DNA of 64,000 bases from Sphingomonas prati (GTDB lineage Bacteria > Pseudomonadota > Alphaproteobacteria > Sphingomonadales > Sphingomonadaceae): assembly GCF_014643515.1 (NCBI RefSeq), contig NZ_BMJP01000001.1, positions 868,001 through 932,000 of the forward strand, given 5' to 3'. The notes beneath the pieces are model-generated. The model did no database searches. It saw nothing but the letters and a program-made list of their open reading frames with translations, and was not told the DNA's origin. Shown here in pieces: positions 23,936 through 33,445 of this stretch. Every line of letters begins with the position of its first letter. The stretch's first letter is position 1. The position numbers and the translations under genes were made by a program.

Positions 23936-26434
23936 ATGGCCGCCAAGCCCGATCCGCTGACGTCCTACAACGCGAAGCGCGACTTCGCGAAGACGCAGGA
24001 GCCCAAGGGCAAGGTCGCCCGGTCGAAGGCCAACCAGGACCGGACCTTCATGGTCCAGAAGCACGACGCGACCCGGCTGCACTTCGATTTCCGCCTCGAA
24101 CTCGACGGCGTGCTCAAAAGCTGGGCGGTCACGCGGGGCCCCAGCCTCGACCCCGCCGACAAGCGGCTCGCGGTGCGGACGGAGGACCATCCGATGTCCT
24201 ACGCTACGTTCGAGGGCACGATCCCGGCCGGCGAATATGGCGGCGGCACCGTCATGCTGTGGGATCGCGGCACCTGGGCCTCCATCCCCGGCAAAGATCC
24301 GTCCAAGACGATCGAGGAAGGCCACCTCCACTTCACCCTCGCCGGCGAACGCATGCAGGGCGAATGGCTGCTCGTCCGGATGAAGCCGCGCGGTCGCGAA
24401 ACCCGCGAGAACTGGCTGCTCCGCAAGGTCGAGGACGCCGCCGCCGATCCCGCCCGCGATCTCGTCGCCACCGAACTAACGAGCGTCGACACCGGCCGCA
24501 CCATGGCCGAAATCGCGACAAAGGCCGGCGCCCCCGTCGTCGAACCCACGAAGAAGCCCGCGGCCAAACCCGCCAAGGCGAAACGCAAACCCGCCGCGAC
24601 CAAGCCGTCCGGCCCCCCGCCCGCCTTCCGCCCGGTCCAGCTCGCCACGCTGGTCGACGCGATCCCGGCCGGCAAAGGCTGGCTGCACGAGGTCAAATAT
24701 GACGGCTACCGCGCGCTGATCGCCGTCGGCGACGGGCAGGCCAAGGCATTCACCCGCACCGGGCTCGACTGGTCGGACCGCTTCGCCACCATCGTCACCG
24801 CAGCCGCCAAACTGCCCGGCACCGCGCTGATCGACGGCGAGATCGTCGTCCTCGACAAGGACGGCAAACCCAGTTTCCACGCACTGCAGGCCGCGCTGAA
24901 GGACGGCGGTGCGACCCTGTCGTTCTTCGCCTTCGACCTGCTCGAACGCGACGGCCGCGTCCTGACCGGCGAATCCAATCTCGACCGCAAGACCGCGCTT
25001 GCCGACCTGCTCGACGGGATCGAACCGCCGATCCATTATGCCGACCACATGCTCACCGGCGGGGAGGCGCTGTTCCGCAGCCTCTGCGCTGCCGGCTACG
25101 AAGGCGTCATCTCCAAACGCGCCGACGCCCCCTATCGCGGCGCCCGGTCCCACGCGTGGCTGAAGATCAAATGCACGCAGCGCCAGGAGTTCGTGATCGT
25201 CGGCTGGCTGCCCAGCGACAAGACGCGCGGTTTCAAATCGCTCCTGCTCGGCGTCCACGGCGCGGACGGGCTGCGCTACGCCGGCAAGGTCGGCACGGGG
25301 TTCGACACCGCCGGCATGGCCGCGCTGCTGGCGCAGCTCGACCCGCTCGAACGCAAGACCGCCACCGTCGACGCCCCCAAGGCGGCCATCCGCGGCGCGC
25401 ATTGGGTCACGCCGAAACTGGTGGCAGAGGTCGCGTTCGCCGAAGTCACCGGCGACGGCGTCCTGCGCCACTCCAGCTTCATCGGCCTGCGCGAGGACAA
25501 GGCCGCCGCCGACGTCGTCGAGGAGGCCCCGCAACCGGTCAAGCCCGTAAAACCTGCACCGGCCGACAAGCCCGCCGGCATCACGCTCACCAACGCAGAC
25601 CGCGTCATCTTCCCCGAATCGAACATCACCAAGGGCCAACTGGCGGCCTATTATGCCGCGCTTGCCGACCCGATGCTCGCCTTCACCGCCCGCCGCCCGG
25701 TCAGCCTCGTCCGCTGTCCGCAGGGCCGTGCGAAACACTGCTTCTTCCAGAAACACGACGCCGGCACGTTCGGCGATCATGTCCGCCATGTCCCGATCCC
25801 CGAAAAGGACGGCGGCACCGAGGATTATCTCTACGTCGAGGATGCCGCCGGCCTCGTCGCCTGCGTCCAGATGGGCGCGATCGAATTTCACGGCTGGGGC
25901 TCACGCATAGACGCTCTGGAGGCCCCCGACCGGCTCGTATTCGATCTGGACCCGGACGAAGGGCTCGCCTTCGAAGACGTCCGCGCTGCTGCGATCACGG
26001 TGCGCGACACGCTCGCCGACCTTGGCCTTGCAACCTGGCCGCTGCTGTCCGGCGGCAAGGGCATCCACGTCGTGGCGCCACTCGATGCGAGTGCGGAGTG
26101 GCCCGCGGTCAAGGACTTCGCCGACCGGCTGGCACGCGCATTGGCGCAGGCTCATCCCAAACGCTTCACTGCCAATATGAAGAAGTCCGAACGCACCGGC
26201 CGGATCTTCATCGACTGGCTCCGCAACCAGCGCGGCGCGACGGCGATCCTGCCCTACGCCGTCCGCGCCCGCCCGAACGCTCCGGTCGCCGCACCCATCA
26301 CCTGGGACGAACTCAGCACGATCGAAACCGCGGCAAAGTATACGATCGCGGACGCCGACACATTGTTGAACCGGGCGGCGTCACCCGCGCTGGCAAACTG
26401 GTGCGTCGCGGATCAGGCTTTGCCCGACGCCTGA
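23936..26434 (+). CDS. ligD: Multifunctional DNA ligase D
   Basis: 832 residues with three domains in the Pseudomonas-type order. Residues about 40-180 are the 3'-phosphoesterase (KHDATRLHFDFRLELDGVL, HPMSYATFEGTIPAGEYGGG). About 215-530 are the ATP-dependent ligase, with the AMP-lysine in VKYDGYRALI and EGVISKRADAPYRG. About 550-830 are the primase/polymerase, with LVFDLDPDEGLAFEDV and LSGGKGIHVVAPL. It seals and processes double-strand breaks together with Ku. A Lys/Pro/Ala linker (about 203-222) joins the first two domains. Confidence 0.97.
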   Translation: MAAKPDPLTSYNAKRDFAKTQEPKGKVARSKANQDRTFMVQKHDATRLHFDFRLELDGVLKSWAVTRGPSLDPADKRLAVRTEDHPMSYATFEGTIPAGEYGGGTVMLWDRGTWASIPGKDPSKTIEEGHLHFTLAGERMQGEWLLVRMKPRGRETRENWLLRKVEDAAADPARDLVATELTSVDTGRTMAEIATKAGAPVVEPTKKPAAKPAKAKRKPAATKPSGPPPAFRPVQLATLVDAIPAGKGWLHEVKYDGYRALIAVGDGQAKAFTRTGLDWSDRFATIVTAAAKLPGTALIDGEIVVLDKDGKPSFHALQAALKDGGATLSFFAFDLLERDGRVLTGESNLDRKTALADLLDGIEPPIHYADHMLTGGEALFRSLCAAGYEGVISKRADAPYRGARSHAWLKIKCTQRQEFVIVGWLPSDKTRGFKSLLLGVHGADGLRYAGKVGTGFDTAGMAALLAQLDPLERKTATVDAPKAAIRGAHWVTPKLVAEVAFAEVTGDGVLRHSSFIGLREDKAAADVVEEAPQPVKPVKPAPADKPAGITLTNADRVIFPESNITKGQLAAYYAALADPMLAFTARRPVSLVRCPQGRAKHCFFQKHDAGTFGDHVRHVPIPEKDGGTEDYLYVEDAAGLVACVQMGAIEFHGWGSRIDALEAPDRLVFDLDPDEGLAFEDVRAAAITVRDTLADLGLATWPLLSGGKGIHVVAPLDASAEWPAVKDFADRLARALAQAHPKRFTANMKKSERTGRIFIDWLRNQRGATAILPYAVRARPNAPVAAPITWDELSTIETAAKYTIADADTLLNRAASPALANWCVADQALPDA

Positions 26435-26438
26435 CGGA

Positions 26439-26663
26439 TCAGTCCAGCGTCAGTTCCGACCCCTCGCGCCCGAACGTGCGCTGAAGGAACGCCGCAATAT
26501 CACCGCCGGCCGCCGCGCGAACCTCTGCCGCCGGAATGCCGTTCTGCCGCGCGTCTGCTTCCCACTGTTCCGCGAGCATCGCAGCATCCGCATCGGTCAG
26601 CGGAGGATGATGGTCTTGCTGCGTCGTCCAGACATCCAGGAATTCTTTTGCTGCACTCGACAT
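26439..26663 (-). CDS. Hypothetical acidic protein, 74 aa
   Basis: A short acidic, mainly helical protein (LTDADAAMLAEQWEADARQNG, then GGDIAAFLQRTFGREGSE). No signal peptide, membrane segment or Cys. It converges on ligD, with 4 bp between stop codons. A 49-aa membrane protein gene lies 19 bp upstream on the same strand and is probably cotranscribed. I do not recognise a family. Confidence 0.65.
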   Translation of the reverse strand: MSSAAKEFLDVWTTQQDHHPPLTDADAAMLAEQWEADARQNGIPAAEVRAAAGGDIAAFLQRTFGREGSELTLD

Positions 26664-26682
26664 GACGTCCCCCCGTTACCCA

Positions 26683-26832
26683 TCAACCCAGTTCGTCTTC
26701 GTCCGAACGCTGGTCCTTCTCAACATCCCGGGCCGCCAGCACCGATCGAATCGCCCACAAGGCAATTAGCACGAGTGGTACGACGATCACGACGTAACCG
26801 AGTATCGGGGTGGAGCCTGTCATTTCAATCAT
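26683..26832 (-). CDS. 49-aa single-pass membrane protein
   Basis: Reading the minus strand from the ATG at 26832 gives MIEMTGSTPILGYVVIVVPL, a helix that continues to about residue 27, then a charged tail ending EKDQRSDEDELG. The topology suggests an outside N-terminus and cytosolic acidic tail. It lies 19 bp upstream of the 74-aa gene. It is too short for similarity-based naming; the sharp hydrophobic/charged division supports real coding. Confidence 0.55.
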   Translation of the reverse strand: MIEMTGSTPILGYVVIVVPLVLIALWAIRSVLAARDVEKDQRSDEDELG

Positions 26833-26974
26833 GCCCCATCAACCCCCCATCCACCCGCATGTTTCCCTGCCCGCGACTTGTCGGAGCAATTAGTCGTACA
26901 ATGATCGATCAACGCCCTGCCCCAACGTTTCGCTTGCGCAGGAAAGCCGCGATCCCCTAAGGCGTCGGACCAGT

Positions 26975-27052
<78 letters not shown>

Positions 27053-27062
27053 CACGATCCGG

Positions 27063-27710
27063 TCAGCCGGCGGCGTCCGCCTCGATTGGGATCTGCGCGC
27101 CAAGCATCAGAACGCCGTCCGAACCGTCGGATGCCTGCACCTGCCCGCCCATCTCGGTCGCCAGCGCATGCACCAGCCACGCCGCCGCGGCCCGCGGGGT
27201 CACCGTCTCCGGATCTGCCCCACCAAGCAACGCCGTGCGCAATTCCGGGTCGAGCACCAGTCGCGGCCCCTCCGCACGCACCACGATCTCACCCGCTTCC
27301 GCGCCGATATCCAGCCGCCCACCGCGGACCAGCGCGTCCCCAGCGATCAGCGCCAGATTCAGCAGGATCTTCATCGCGCCCTTCGGCATGGCCGGGTCGG
27401 ACACCATCCAGCCCAGCTGGATCCGGCGGTCCTGCCCGAACAGCCCCTCGATCGCCGACCGTGCTTCGCGCGTGTCGACCGCATCGCCGAACCCGCCGGC
27501 CGCACCAAACGCCAAACGAAAGAACTTCAGCTTGTTCGCCGACGCCCGCGCGCTTTCCGCCAGCAGTTCCAGGCAGCGCGCGCGCATCTCCGGGTCATGC
27601 TCGTCGGCGAGCAGCTCGATCCCGTTGTTCAATGCGCCGACCGGGCTCAGCAGGTCATGGCACAGGCGCGAGCAGAGGAGACTGGCGAAATCGATCGAGC
27701 TGCGGGACAT
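27063..27710 (-). CDS. chpT: Histidine phosphotransferase ChpT
   Basis: Relays phosphate from the hybrid kinase CckA to CtrA and CpdR in the alphaproteobacterial cell-cycle pathway; 215 residues. The dimer-forming H-box is LLCSRLCHDLLSPVGALNNG and the C-terminal half is a degenerate ATPase-like fold (KGAMKILLNLALIAGDAL, then PRAAAAWLVHALATEMGG). Start at ATG 27710; 17 upstream codons lack similarity. Neither cckA nor ctrA is in the window. Two CtrA-like sites are present at 10147 and 22948. Confidence 0.9.
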   Translation of the reverse strand: MSRSSIDFASLLCSRLCHDLLSPVGALNNGIELLADEHDPEMRARCLELLAESARASANKLKFFRLAFGAAGGFGDAVDTREARSAIEGLFGQDRRIQLGWMVSDPAMPKGAMKILLNLALIAGDALVRGGRLDIGAEAGEIVVRAEGPRLVLDPELRTALLGGADPETVTPRAAAAWLVHALATEMGGQVQASDGSDGVLMLGAQIPIEADAAG

Positions 27711-27786
27711 AGGTTGGACATCCTGGGTCGGGCGCGCGCATGGGCGGCCTTGAGGCTGCATGTATTGACGCGCGATTCGCCAATGT

Positions 27787-28182
27787 TCAAGTTTGGGCGA
27801 CCGTACATTCGGTAAATCCGCCGCCCGGTCCGCTCAGGTACAGTCGCGCGTCCATCCCCGCCAGAATGAGCCAGAACTGGCCCGGTTCCGCCCCGGCCCG
27901 GTCGCGTGCCGACGGCGTCGCACTCCCGCGCGGATGCGAATGGTAACAGCCGACAACCGCCGGCCCGCCCGCCCGCGCCGCGCGATACGCCGCGAACAGC
28001 GCCGCCGGATCAATCTCGAACGTGCTTCCCGGCGCCGCCGCCACGTTCGCCGCCACCCCATAGCCGTCGATCCGCCCGGCCGCGCCGTACAGAATGCCGC
28101 ATACCTCGCGATCCGGGTCCCCCGCGGCCAGCGCGGTCAGTTCGGCGATCAGCCCTGTTGCTATTTCGACACGCATCGCCAT
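27787..28182 (-). CDS. JAMM/Mov34-type metalloprotease-like protein
   Basis: About 131 residues. The full JAMM metal motif is visible: an upstream Glu in DREVCGILYG, then CYHSHPRGSATPSARD with HxH-x7-S-x2-D spacing. Such proteins (JAB/MPN fold, prokaryotic Mec+/RadC-like) cleave isopeptide or peptide bonds, often on ubiquitin-like or sulfur-carrier proteins. No ThiS/MoaD-like, E1-like or E2-like gene is adjacent, so the substrate is unknown. Start is ATG 28182 or 28176; a longer upstream frame would cover the start of the divergent rluD. Confidence 0.85.
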   Translation of the reverse strand: MAMRVEIATGLIAELTALAAGDPDREVCGILYGAAGRIDGYGVAANVAAAPGSTFEIDPAALFAAYRAARAGGPAVVGCYHSHPRGSATPSARDRAGAEPGQFWLILAGMDARLYLSGPGGGFTECTVAQT

Positions 28183-28193
28183 TTGGTACCGCA

Positions 28194-29147
28194 ATGGACG
28201 CGGGGGTGTCGACTTTGGAAGCGGTCCTGTCCGCGGAGCATCACGGCTGGCGGCTGGACCGTGCGCTGGCGGCCGTGCTGACGACATTGTCGCGCGAACG
28301 GCTGAAAGCGCTGATCTCCTCCGGCCAGGTGAGCGTCGGCGAGACCCTCTCCCGCGACCCGGCGCTGAAGGTCGCCGCCGGCCAGGTCTACCGCGTCGCG
28401 ATCCCCGCCCCGACGCCCGCGCACAACATCGCGCAGGATATCCCGCTGGTCATCGCCTACGAGGACGACCACCTCATCGTCGTCGACAAGCCGGCCGGCC
28501 TCGTCGTCCATCCCGCCGCGGGCAATTACGACGGCACGCTGGTCAACGCGCTGCTCCACCACTGCCGCGGAACACTGTCGGGCATCGGCGGGGTCGAGCG
28601 GCCCGGCATCGTCCACCGCATCGACAAGGACACGTCGGGGCTGATCGTCGCGGCCAAGACCGATCCGGCGCACGAGGGCCTCGCCGCGCAGTTCCGCCGG
28701 CACAGCGTCGACCGCCGCTACCGCGCCATCGTCGCCGGCATCCCGCGCCACCTGAACGGTACGGTCGATGCGGCCCTCGCGCGATCCGCCACGAACCGCC
28801 AGAAGATCGCGATCGTCGATGGGGACCGCGGCCGGCACGCGATCACCCACTGGTCGCTCCTTACACGGTTGAACCGCGCGGCGCTTATCGAGTGCCGCCT
28901 GGAAACCGGCCGTACGCACCAGGTCCGCGTCCATATGGCCTCGCTCGGTCACCCCCTGCTGGGCGATCAGACTTATGGAAAGAACCGTCCTGAACATATG
29001 GCGTTGCTGACGCGTTTAGGTTTCGAGAGGCAGGCGCTCCATGCCCAGACGCTCGGGTTCATCCATCCGGTGACCAACGAGTATCTGACGTTTGAAAGCG
29101 ACATTCCACCCGACATGCAGCGATTGTTCAGCGAACTTTCTGTATGA
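28194..29147 (+). CDS. rluD: RluA-family 23S rRNA pseudouridine synthase
   Basis: Pseudouridine synthase, 317 residues, most like RluD (U1911, U1915, U1917 of 23S rRNA). An N-terminal S4 domain (WRLDRALAAVLTTLSRERLK) is followed by the catalytic domain with VDKPAGLVVHPAAGN and HRIDKDTSGL, whose Asp is the nucleophile, and GRTHQVRVHMASLGHPLLGD. The start at 28194 lies only 11 bp from the divergent JAMM gene, so the promoter must lie in that gene. The specific target within the RluA group is inferred. Confidence 0.93.
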   Translation: MDAGVSTLEAVLSAEHHGWRLDRALAAVLTTLSRERLKALISSGQVSVGETLSRDPALKVAAGQVYRVAIPAPTPAHNIAQDIPLVIAYEDDHLIVVDKPAGLVVHPAAGNYDGTLVNALLHHCRGTLSGIGGVERPGIVHRIDKDTSGLIVAAKTDPAHEGLAAQFRRHSVDRRYRAIVAGIPRHLNGTVDAALARSATNRQKIAIVDGDRGRHAITHWSLLTRLNRAALIECRLETGRTHQVRVHMASLGHPLLGDQTYGKNRPEHMALLTRLGFERQALHAQTLGFIHPVTNEYLTFESDIPPDMQRLFSELSV

Positions 29148-29207
29148 CGGGCCCAAAGGTCGCCCACGGAAACATCCGGCCGACCGATCATATGAAGGAA
29201 ATGCAAG

Positions 29208-30116
29208 ATGGCGGCCGGAAAGACATTGCCTGCGACGATTCCCGCGCTCGGCGGTGAAGCCAGCCTGAATCGGTACCTGAGCGAAATCCGCAAATTCCCG
29301 CTGTTGCAGCCGGAAGAAGAATATATGCTCGCCAAGCGGTTCCAGGAGCATCAGGATCCGGACGCCGCGGCGCGCCTCGTCACGTCCCACCTCCGCCTCG
29401 TGGCAAAGATCGCGATGGGCTATCGCGGCTACGGTCTGCCCACGTCGGAACTGATCTCCGAGGGCAATATCGGCCTGATGCAGGGCGTGAAGAAGTTCGA
29501 GCCGGACCGCGGCTTCCGCCTAGCCACCTACGCGATGTGGTGGATCCGCGCCTCGATCCAGGAATATATCCTACGCTCGTGGAGCCTCGTGAAGATGGGC
29601 ACCACCGCCGCGCAGAAGAAGCTGTTCTTCAACCTGCGCCGGATGAAGAGCCAGCTGAACGCGTTCGAGGACGGCGATCTGCGCCCTGAGACGCTCACCA
29701 AGATCGCGACCGACCTGGGCGTGACCGAGGACGAGGTCACCTCGATGAACCGCCGCATGGCGATGGGCGGCGACACGTCGCTCAACGTCCCGATGCGCGA
29801 GGATGGCGAGGGTCAGTGGCAGGACTGGCTCGTCGACAACGACCCGCTCCAGGACGAACTGCTCGCCAACAGCGAGGAGAAGGACGTCCGCCACGACATG
29901 CTCCTCGAGGCGATGGACGCGCTCAACGACCGCGAGAAGCACATCCTGGCCGAGCGTCGCCTGTCCGAGGACCCCAAGACGCTGGAGGAGCTGAGCCAGG
30001 TCTATGGCGTCAGCCGCGAACGCGTCCGCCAGATCGAGGTGCGCGCGTTCGACAAGCTGCAAAAGGCGATGATGCGCATCGCCGGCGAGAAACGGCTCCT
30101 GCCCGCAATGGCCTGA
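29208..30116 (+). CDS. rpoH: RNA polymerase heat-shock sigma factor RpoH
   Basis: Sigma32, 302 residues. The RpoH box region is in AAQKKLFFNLRRMKSQLNAF; region 2 shows SHLRLVAKIAMGYRGYGL, LISEGNIGLMQGVKKFEPD and RLATYAMWWIRASIQEYIL; region 4 ends GVSRERVRQIEVRAFDKLQ. An AAGGAAATG ribosome site precedes the ATG. It follows rluD by 60 bp. Alphaproteobacteria often have more than one rpoH; only this one is visible. Confidence 0.97.
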   Translation: MAAGKTLPATIPALGGEASLNRYLSEIRKFPLLQPEEEYMLAKRFQEHQDPDAAARLVTSHLRLVAKIAMGYRGYGLPTSELISEGNIGLMQGVKKFEPDRGFRLATYAMWWIRASIQEYILRSWSLVKMGTTAAQKKLFFNLRRMKSQLNAFEDGDLRPETLTKIATDLGVTEDEVTSMNRRMAMGGDTSLNVPMREDGEGQWQDWLVDNDPLQDELLANSEEKDVRHDMLLEAMDALNDREKHILAERRLSEDPKTLEELSQVYGVSRERVRQIEVRAFDKLQKAMMRIAGEKRLLPAMA

Positions 30117-30133
30117 CGCTTTCGCAAACTAAG

Positions 30134-30166
30134 CCCCTCCCCTTCAGGGGAGGGGTTGGGGTGGGG
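30134..30166. repeat. GC-rich palindrome after rpoH
   Basis: CCCCTCCCCTTCAGGGGAGG followed by GGTTGGGGTGGGG forms a tight hairpin about 20 bp past the rpoH stop. This sequence type is scattered in many proteobacterial genomes; it may help end the rpoH transcript. Confidence 0.65.
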
Positions 30167-30203
30167 ACAACATCCCGACGATTAGCCGCCCCCAAATCAA
30201 ACG

Positions 30204-31199
30204 TTACCCAAGCATCAACCGCGCTGCCAAAGGCGCATGATAAGTTAAAACCCCCGAAGCCCCGGCCCGCTTGAACGCCATCAGCGTTTCGAGCACCAGC
30301 GCGTCGCGGTCACCCGCCCCCGCCGCGACCGACGCCTCGATCATCGCATATTCGCCCGACACCTGGTACGCGAAGACCGGCACTTCGAATCGCTCCTTCA
30401 CGCGCCGCACGATGTCCAAGTAGGGCAGTCCCGGCTTCACCATCACCGTGTCGGCCCCTTCCGCCAAGTCTAGCGCTACCTCGCGCAGCGCCTCCTCCGC
30501 GTTGGCCGAGTCCATCTGATACCCGCGCTTGTCGCCCTTCAGCAGCCCCCGCGTCCCCACCGCATCGCGGAATGGGCCGTAGTAGGCCGAGGCGTACTTG
30601 GCGGCATAAGCCATGATCTGCACGTCATGATGCCCGCCGGCCTCCAGCGCCGCGCGGATAGCCCCGACCCGCCCGTCCATCATGTCGGACGGCGCGATCA
30701 CGTCGCTTCCGGCCTCCGCCTGCACGATCGCCTGCTGCACCAGCACCTCGGACGTGACGTCGTTCATCACATTACCGCGCGCGTCGACCAGCCCGTCATG
30801 CCCGTGGCTCGTATAAGGATCGAGCGCCACGTCGGTCAGCACGCCGACGCCCGGGGCCGCCTCCTTCGCCGCGCGGATTGCCCGGCACATCAAATTGTCC
30901 GGGTTCAGCGCCTCCCGCCCGTCGTCGCTGCGCAGGTTCGCGGGCGTATTCGGGAACAGCGCGATGCACGGAATGCCCAGCGCCTCCGCCTCCCGCGCAC
31001 GCTCGGCGATCCGCTCGACCGACCAGCGCGACACGCCGGGCAGGCTGGCGATCGGCTCCTCCACGCCGCTCCCCTCGGTCACGAACAGCGGCCAGATCAG
31101 GTCGGCCGGGGTCAGCACCGTTTCGGCCACCATCCGGCGGCTCCACGGGGCGACACGGGTCCTTCGCATGCGAAGGGCGGGATAGCTTGCTTGGTTCAT
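30204..31199 (-). CDS. hemB: Delta-aminolevulinic acid dehydratase (porphobilinogen synthase)
   Basis: Joins two 5-aminolevulinate to porphobilinogen in haem synthesis; 331 residues. Active-site lysines lie in [16 protein letters not shown] and [28 protein letters not shown] and [15 protein letters not shown] are conserved, the latter with the Asp/His regulatory-metal pattern rather than the Cys-rich zinc site, suggesting a Mg-type enzyme. Start at ATG 31199 ([15 protein letters not shown]). Divergent from fhs with 100 bp between them. Confidence 0.95.
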   Translation of the reverse strand: MNQASYPALRMRRTRVAPWSRRMVAETVLTPADLIWPLFVTEGSGVEEPIASLPGVSRWSVERIAERAREAEALGIPCIALFPNTPANLRSDDGREALNPDNLMCRAIRAAKEAAPGVGVLTDVALDPYTSHGHDGLVDARGNVMNDVTSEVLVQQAIVQAEAGSDVIAPSDMMDGRVGAIRAALEAGGHHDVQIMAYAAKYASAYYGPFRDAVGTRGLLKGDKRGYQMDSANAEEALREVALDLAEGADTVMVKPGLPYLDIVRRVKERFEVPVFAYQVSGEYAMIEASVAAGAGDRDALVLETLMAFKRAGASGVLTYHAPLAARLMLG

Positions 31200-31299
31200 G
31201 CGCGGCATTTGGGGGCTCGCACCACGAACGTCCACCCATGCGCAATATGGGCCACGGACTCGGTTCACCCGCGGCACAACTTGGGCTAGGTCCGCGCCC

Positions 31300-32958
31300 A
31301 TGATGACCGATATCGAAATCTCCCGCGCCGCCACGCTCCGGCCGATCGCGGATGTCGCCGCCGATCTCGGCCTGCCCGACAGCGCGGTGGAGCCTTATGG
31401 CCGCTACAAGGCGAAGCTGACGGTGCCCGCCGGCAACGGCCGCGCGCCGGGGAAGCTGATTCTAGTCACCGCGATCAACCCGACCCCGGCGGGCGAAGGC
31501 AAGACGACCACCTCGATCGGCCTGGCCGACGCGCTCGTCCGCACCGGTCGCAAGGCGGTGCTCGCGCTGCGTGAACCGTCGCTCGGCCCGTGTTTCGGGA
31601 CGAAGGGTGGCGCCACCGGCGGCGGCCATGCGCAGGTCGCGCCTATGGAGGACATCAACCTCCACTTCACCGGCGATTTCCACGCGATCACCGCCGCGCA
31701 CAACCTGCTCGCCGCGATGATCGACAACCATATCCACTGGGGCAACGCGCTCGGGATCGACCCGCGCCGCATCATGTGGAAACGCGTGCTCGACATGAAC
31801 GACCGCGCCCTGCGCGAAACGGTCCAGTCGCTCGGCGGTGTCGCGAACGGCATGCCGCGTGAATCCGGCTTCGACATCACCGTCGCATCCGAAGTCATGG
31901 CGATCCTTTGCCTTGCCGACGACCTTGCCGACCTCCAGGCCCGACTCGGCCGCATCGTGATCGGCACGACACGCGACCGCCGCCCCGTCACCGCGGCCGA
32001 CCTGAACGCCGACGGCGCGATGGCCGTGCTGCTAAAAGACGCGATCCACCCCAACCTCGTCCAGACGCTGGAGGGCACCCCTGCGCTCATTCATGCCGGC
32101 CCGTTCGCCAACATCGCGCATGGCTGCAACTCGGTCATCGCCACCCGCGCGGCCCTGTCGCTTGCGGACTATGTCGTGACGGAGGCCGGGTTCGGCGCGG
32201 ATCTCGGCGCGGAGAAGTTCTTCGACATCAAATGCCGCCAGGCCGGCCTCGCCCCCGCGGCAGCGGTGATCGTCGCGACGGTGCGCGCGCTCAAGATGAA
32301 CGGCGGCGTCGCCAAGTCCGATCTCGCGCAGCCCGATGTCGCCGCCGTCCGCAGCGGTGCCGTGAACCTGCTGCGTCACATCGAGAACGTGCAGCAGTTC
32401 GGCATTCCGATCGTCGTCGCGATCAACCATTTCGGCACCGACACGCCCGAGGAGACCGCCGCCATCCAGGCGATCGTCGCCGAACGCGGGGTCCAGGCCA
32501 TCCCCTGCCGTCATTGGGCGGACGGCGGCGCGGGCGCGGTCGACCTCGCCGACGCGGTCGCCGCGCTCGCGGACGGCCCGTCGCAGTTCCGCACACTCTA
32601 TGACGATGCCCTCCCGCTTCAAGCCAAGATGGAACGCGTCGCAACCGCCATCTACCGCGCGGACGGCATCGCCCCCACCCCCGCGGTCGTGCGCCAGCTC
32701 GCCGAATGGGACGCCGCCGGATACGGCACGCTGCCGGTCTGCATGGCGAAGACGCAATACAGCTTCTCCGCCGATCCGACGCTGCTCGGCGCGCCCATCG
32801 GCCATGTCGTGCCGATCCGCGAGGTCCGGCTCGCCGCCGGCGCCGGCTTCGTTGTCGCGATCTGCGGCGACGTCATGACCATGCCAGGCCTGCCCCGCGT
32901 GCCCGCCGCCGAGGCGATGCGCCTCCACGCAGACGGCGCGATCGAAGGGCTGTTCTGA
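31300..32958 (+). CDS. fhs: Formate-tetrahydrofolate ligase
   Basis: ATP-dependent synthesis of 10-formyl-THF from formate, feeding one-carbon metabolism; about 552 residues. The P-loop is [54 protein letters not shown] and [16 protein letters not shown] are family signatures. Two ATGs (31300, 31303) are adjacent and either may start. It ends 50 bp before tRNA-Arg. No folD or formate dehydrogenase gene is beside it. Confidence 0.97.
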   Translation: MMTDIEISRAATLRPIADVAADLGLPDSAVEPYGRYKAKLTVPAGNGRAPGKLILVTAINPTPAGEGKTTTSIGLADALVRTGRKAVLALREPSLGPCFGTKGGATGGGHAQVAPMEDINLHFTGDFHAITAAHNLLAAMIDNHIHWGNALGIDPRRIMWKRVLDMNDRALRETVQSLGGVANGMPRESGFDITVASEVMAILCLADDLADLQARLGRIVIGTTRDRRPVTAADLNADGAMAVLLKDAIHPNLVQTLEGTPALIHAGPFANIAHGCNSVIATRAALSLADYVVTEAGFGADLGAEKFFDIKCRQAGLAPAAAVIVATVRALKMNGGVAKSDLAQPDVAAVRSGAVNLLRHIENVQQFGIPIVVAINHFGTDTPEETAAIQAIVAERGVQAIPCRHWADGGAGAVDLADAVAALADGPSQFRTLYDDALPLQAKMERVATAIYRADGIAPTPAVVRQLAEWDAAGYGTLPVCMAKTQYSFSADPTLLGAPIGHVVPIREVRLAAGAGFVVAICGDVMTMPGLPRVPAAEAMRLHADGAIEGLF

Positions 32959-33008
32959 CCGATAGGGCGTTGACCCCGCCCCGGCCGGAAACTACCCCGT
33001 CCCCGGCT

Positions 33009-33085
33009 GCCCCGATAGCTCAGCAGGACAGAGCAACGGTTTCCTAAACCGCAGGTCGGGAGTTCGAGTCTCTCTCGGGGCACCA
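33009..33085 (+). tRNA. tRNA-Arg (CCT anticodon)
   Basis: 77 nt: acceptor GCCCCGA pairs with TCGGGGC, D stem GCTC/GAGC, anticodon loop TTCCTAA gives CCT, and the T arm has GAGTTCGAGTC. CCA is encoded. The outer anticodon-stem pair is an A/C mismatch, common in this isoacceptor. Confidence 0.95.
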
Positions 33086-33445
33086 GCATGACCCATGCGA
33101 TCGTGCCCGTGATGGCACCCTTCGCACACCGACCCGGTCGCGATCGTTCGATACCGAACTGTTCACGGACCCGCCCGCCGGCCGGTCTACCCTGCCGTGA
33201 TTACCATGATTTCCGGACTAGCGGGACCGCACCGCAAGACCTGCGCGCGCGGTCCCTAGTACGATATGACTATGGAATAAGCCTTCAATACTATGGACTG
33301 CCAGCTCATCGCTGGCATTAGATCGCTTACGCCCGGCATCGACCGTCATTTCGCGGGACTTCTTCTTCGGTCCCTCGAATGCGTCATCGAATACGGTACA
33401 GAACCCGCCGTTCCAAGCAATGGCGCGACTGAGGATGAAGCGACG
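33086..33445. other. 360-bp gap between tRNA-Arg and aqpZ
   Basis: No convincing gene. Two short open frames exist here (one from 33088, one continuing into aqpZ from 33293) but their products show no recognisable protein pattern. The less GC-rich part around 33255-33300 (TATGACTATGGAATAAGCC) is the likely promoter region of aqpZ. Confidence 0.5.

Noticed and set aside
24476-25891. Minus-strand open frame of 471 codons
   Set aside because: Antisense of ligD; no recognisable domain.
26607-26960. 117-codon plus-strand frame upstream of tRNA-Pro
   Set aside because: Overlaps two better-supported minus-strand small genes; Pro/Arg-rich product.
33088-33321. 77-codon plus-strand frame after tRNA-Arg
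   Set aside because: Begins three bases past the tRNA, no ribosome site, product without protein-like pattern.
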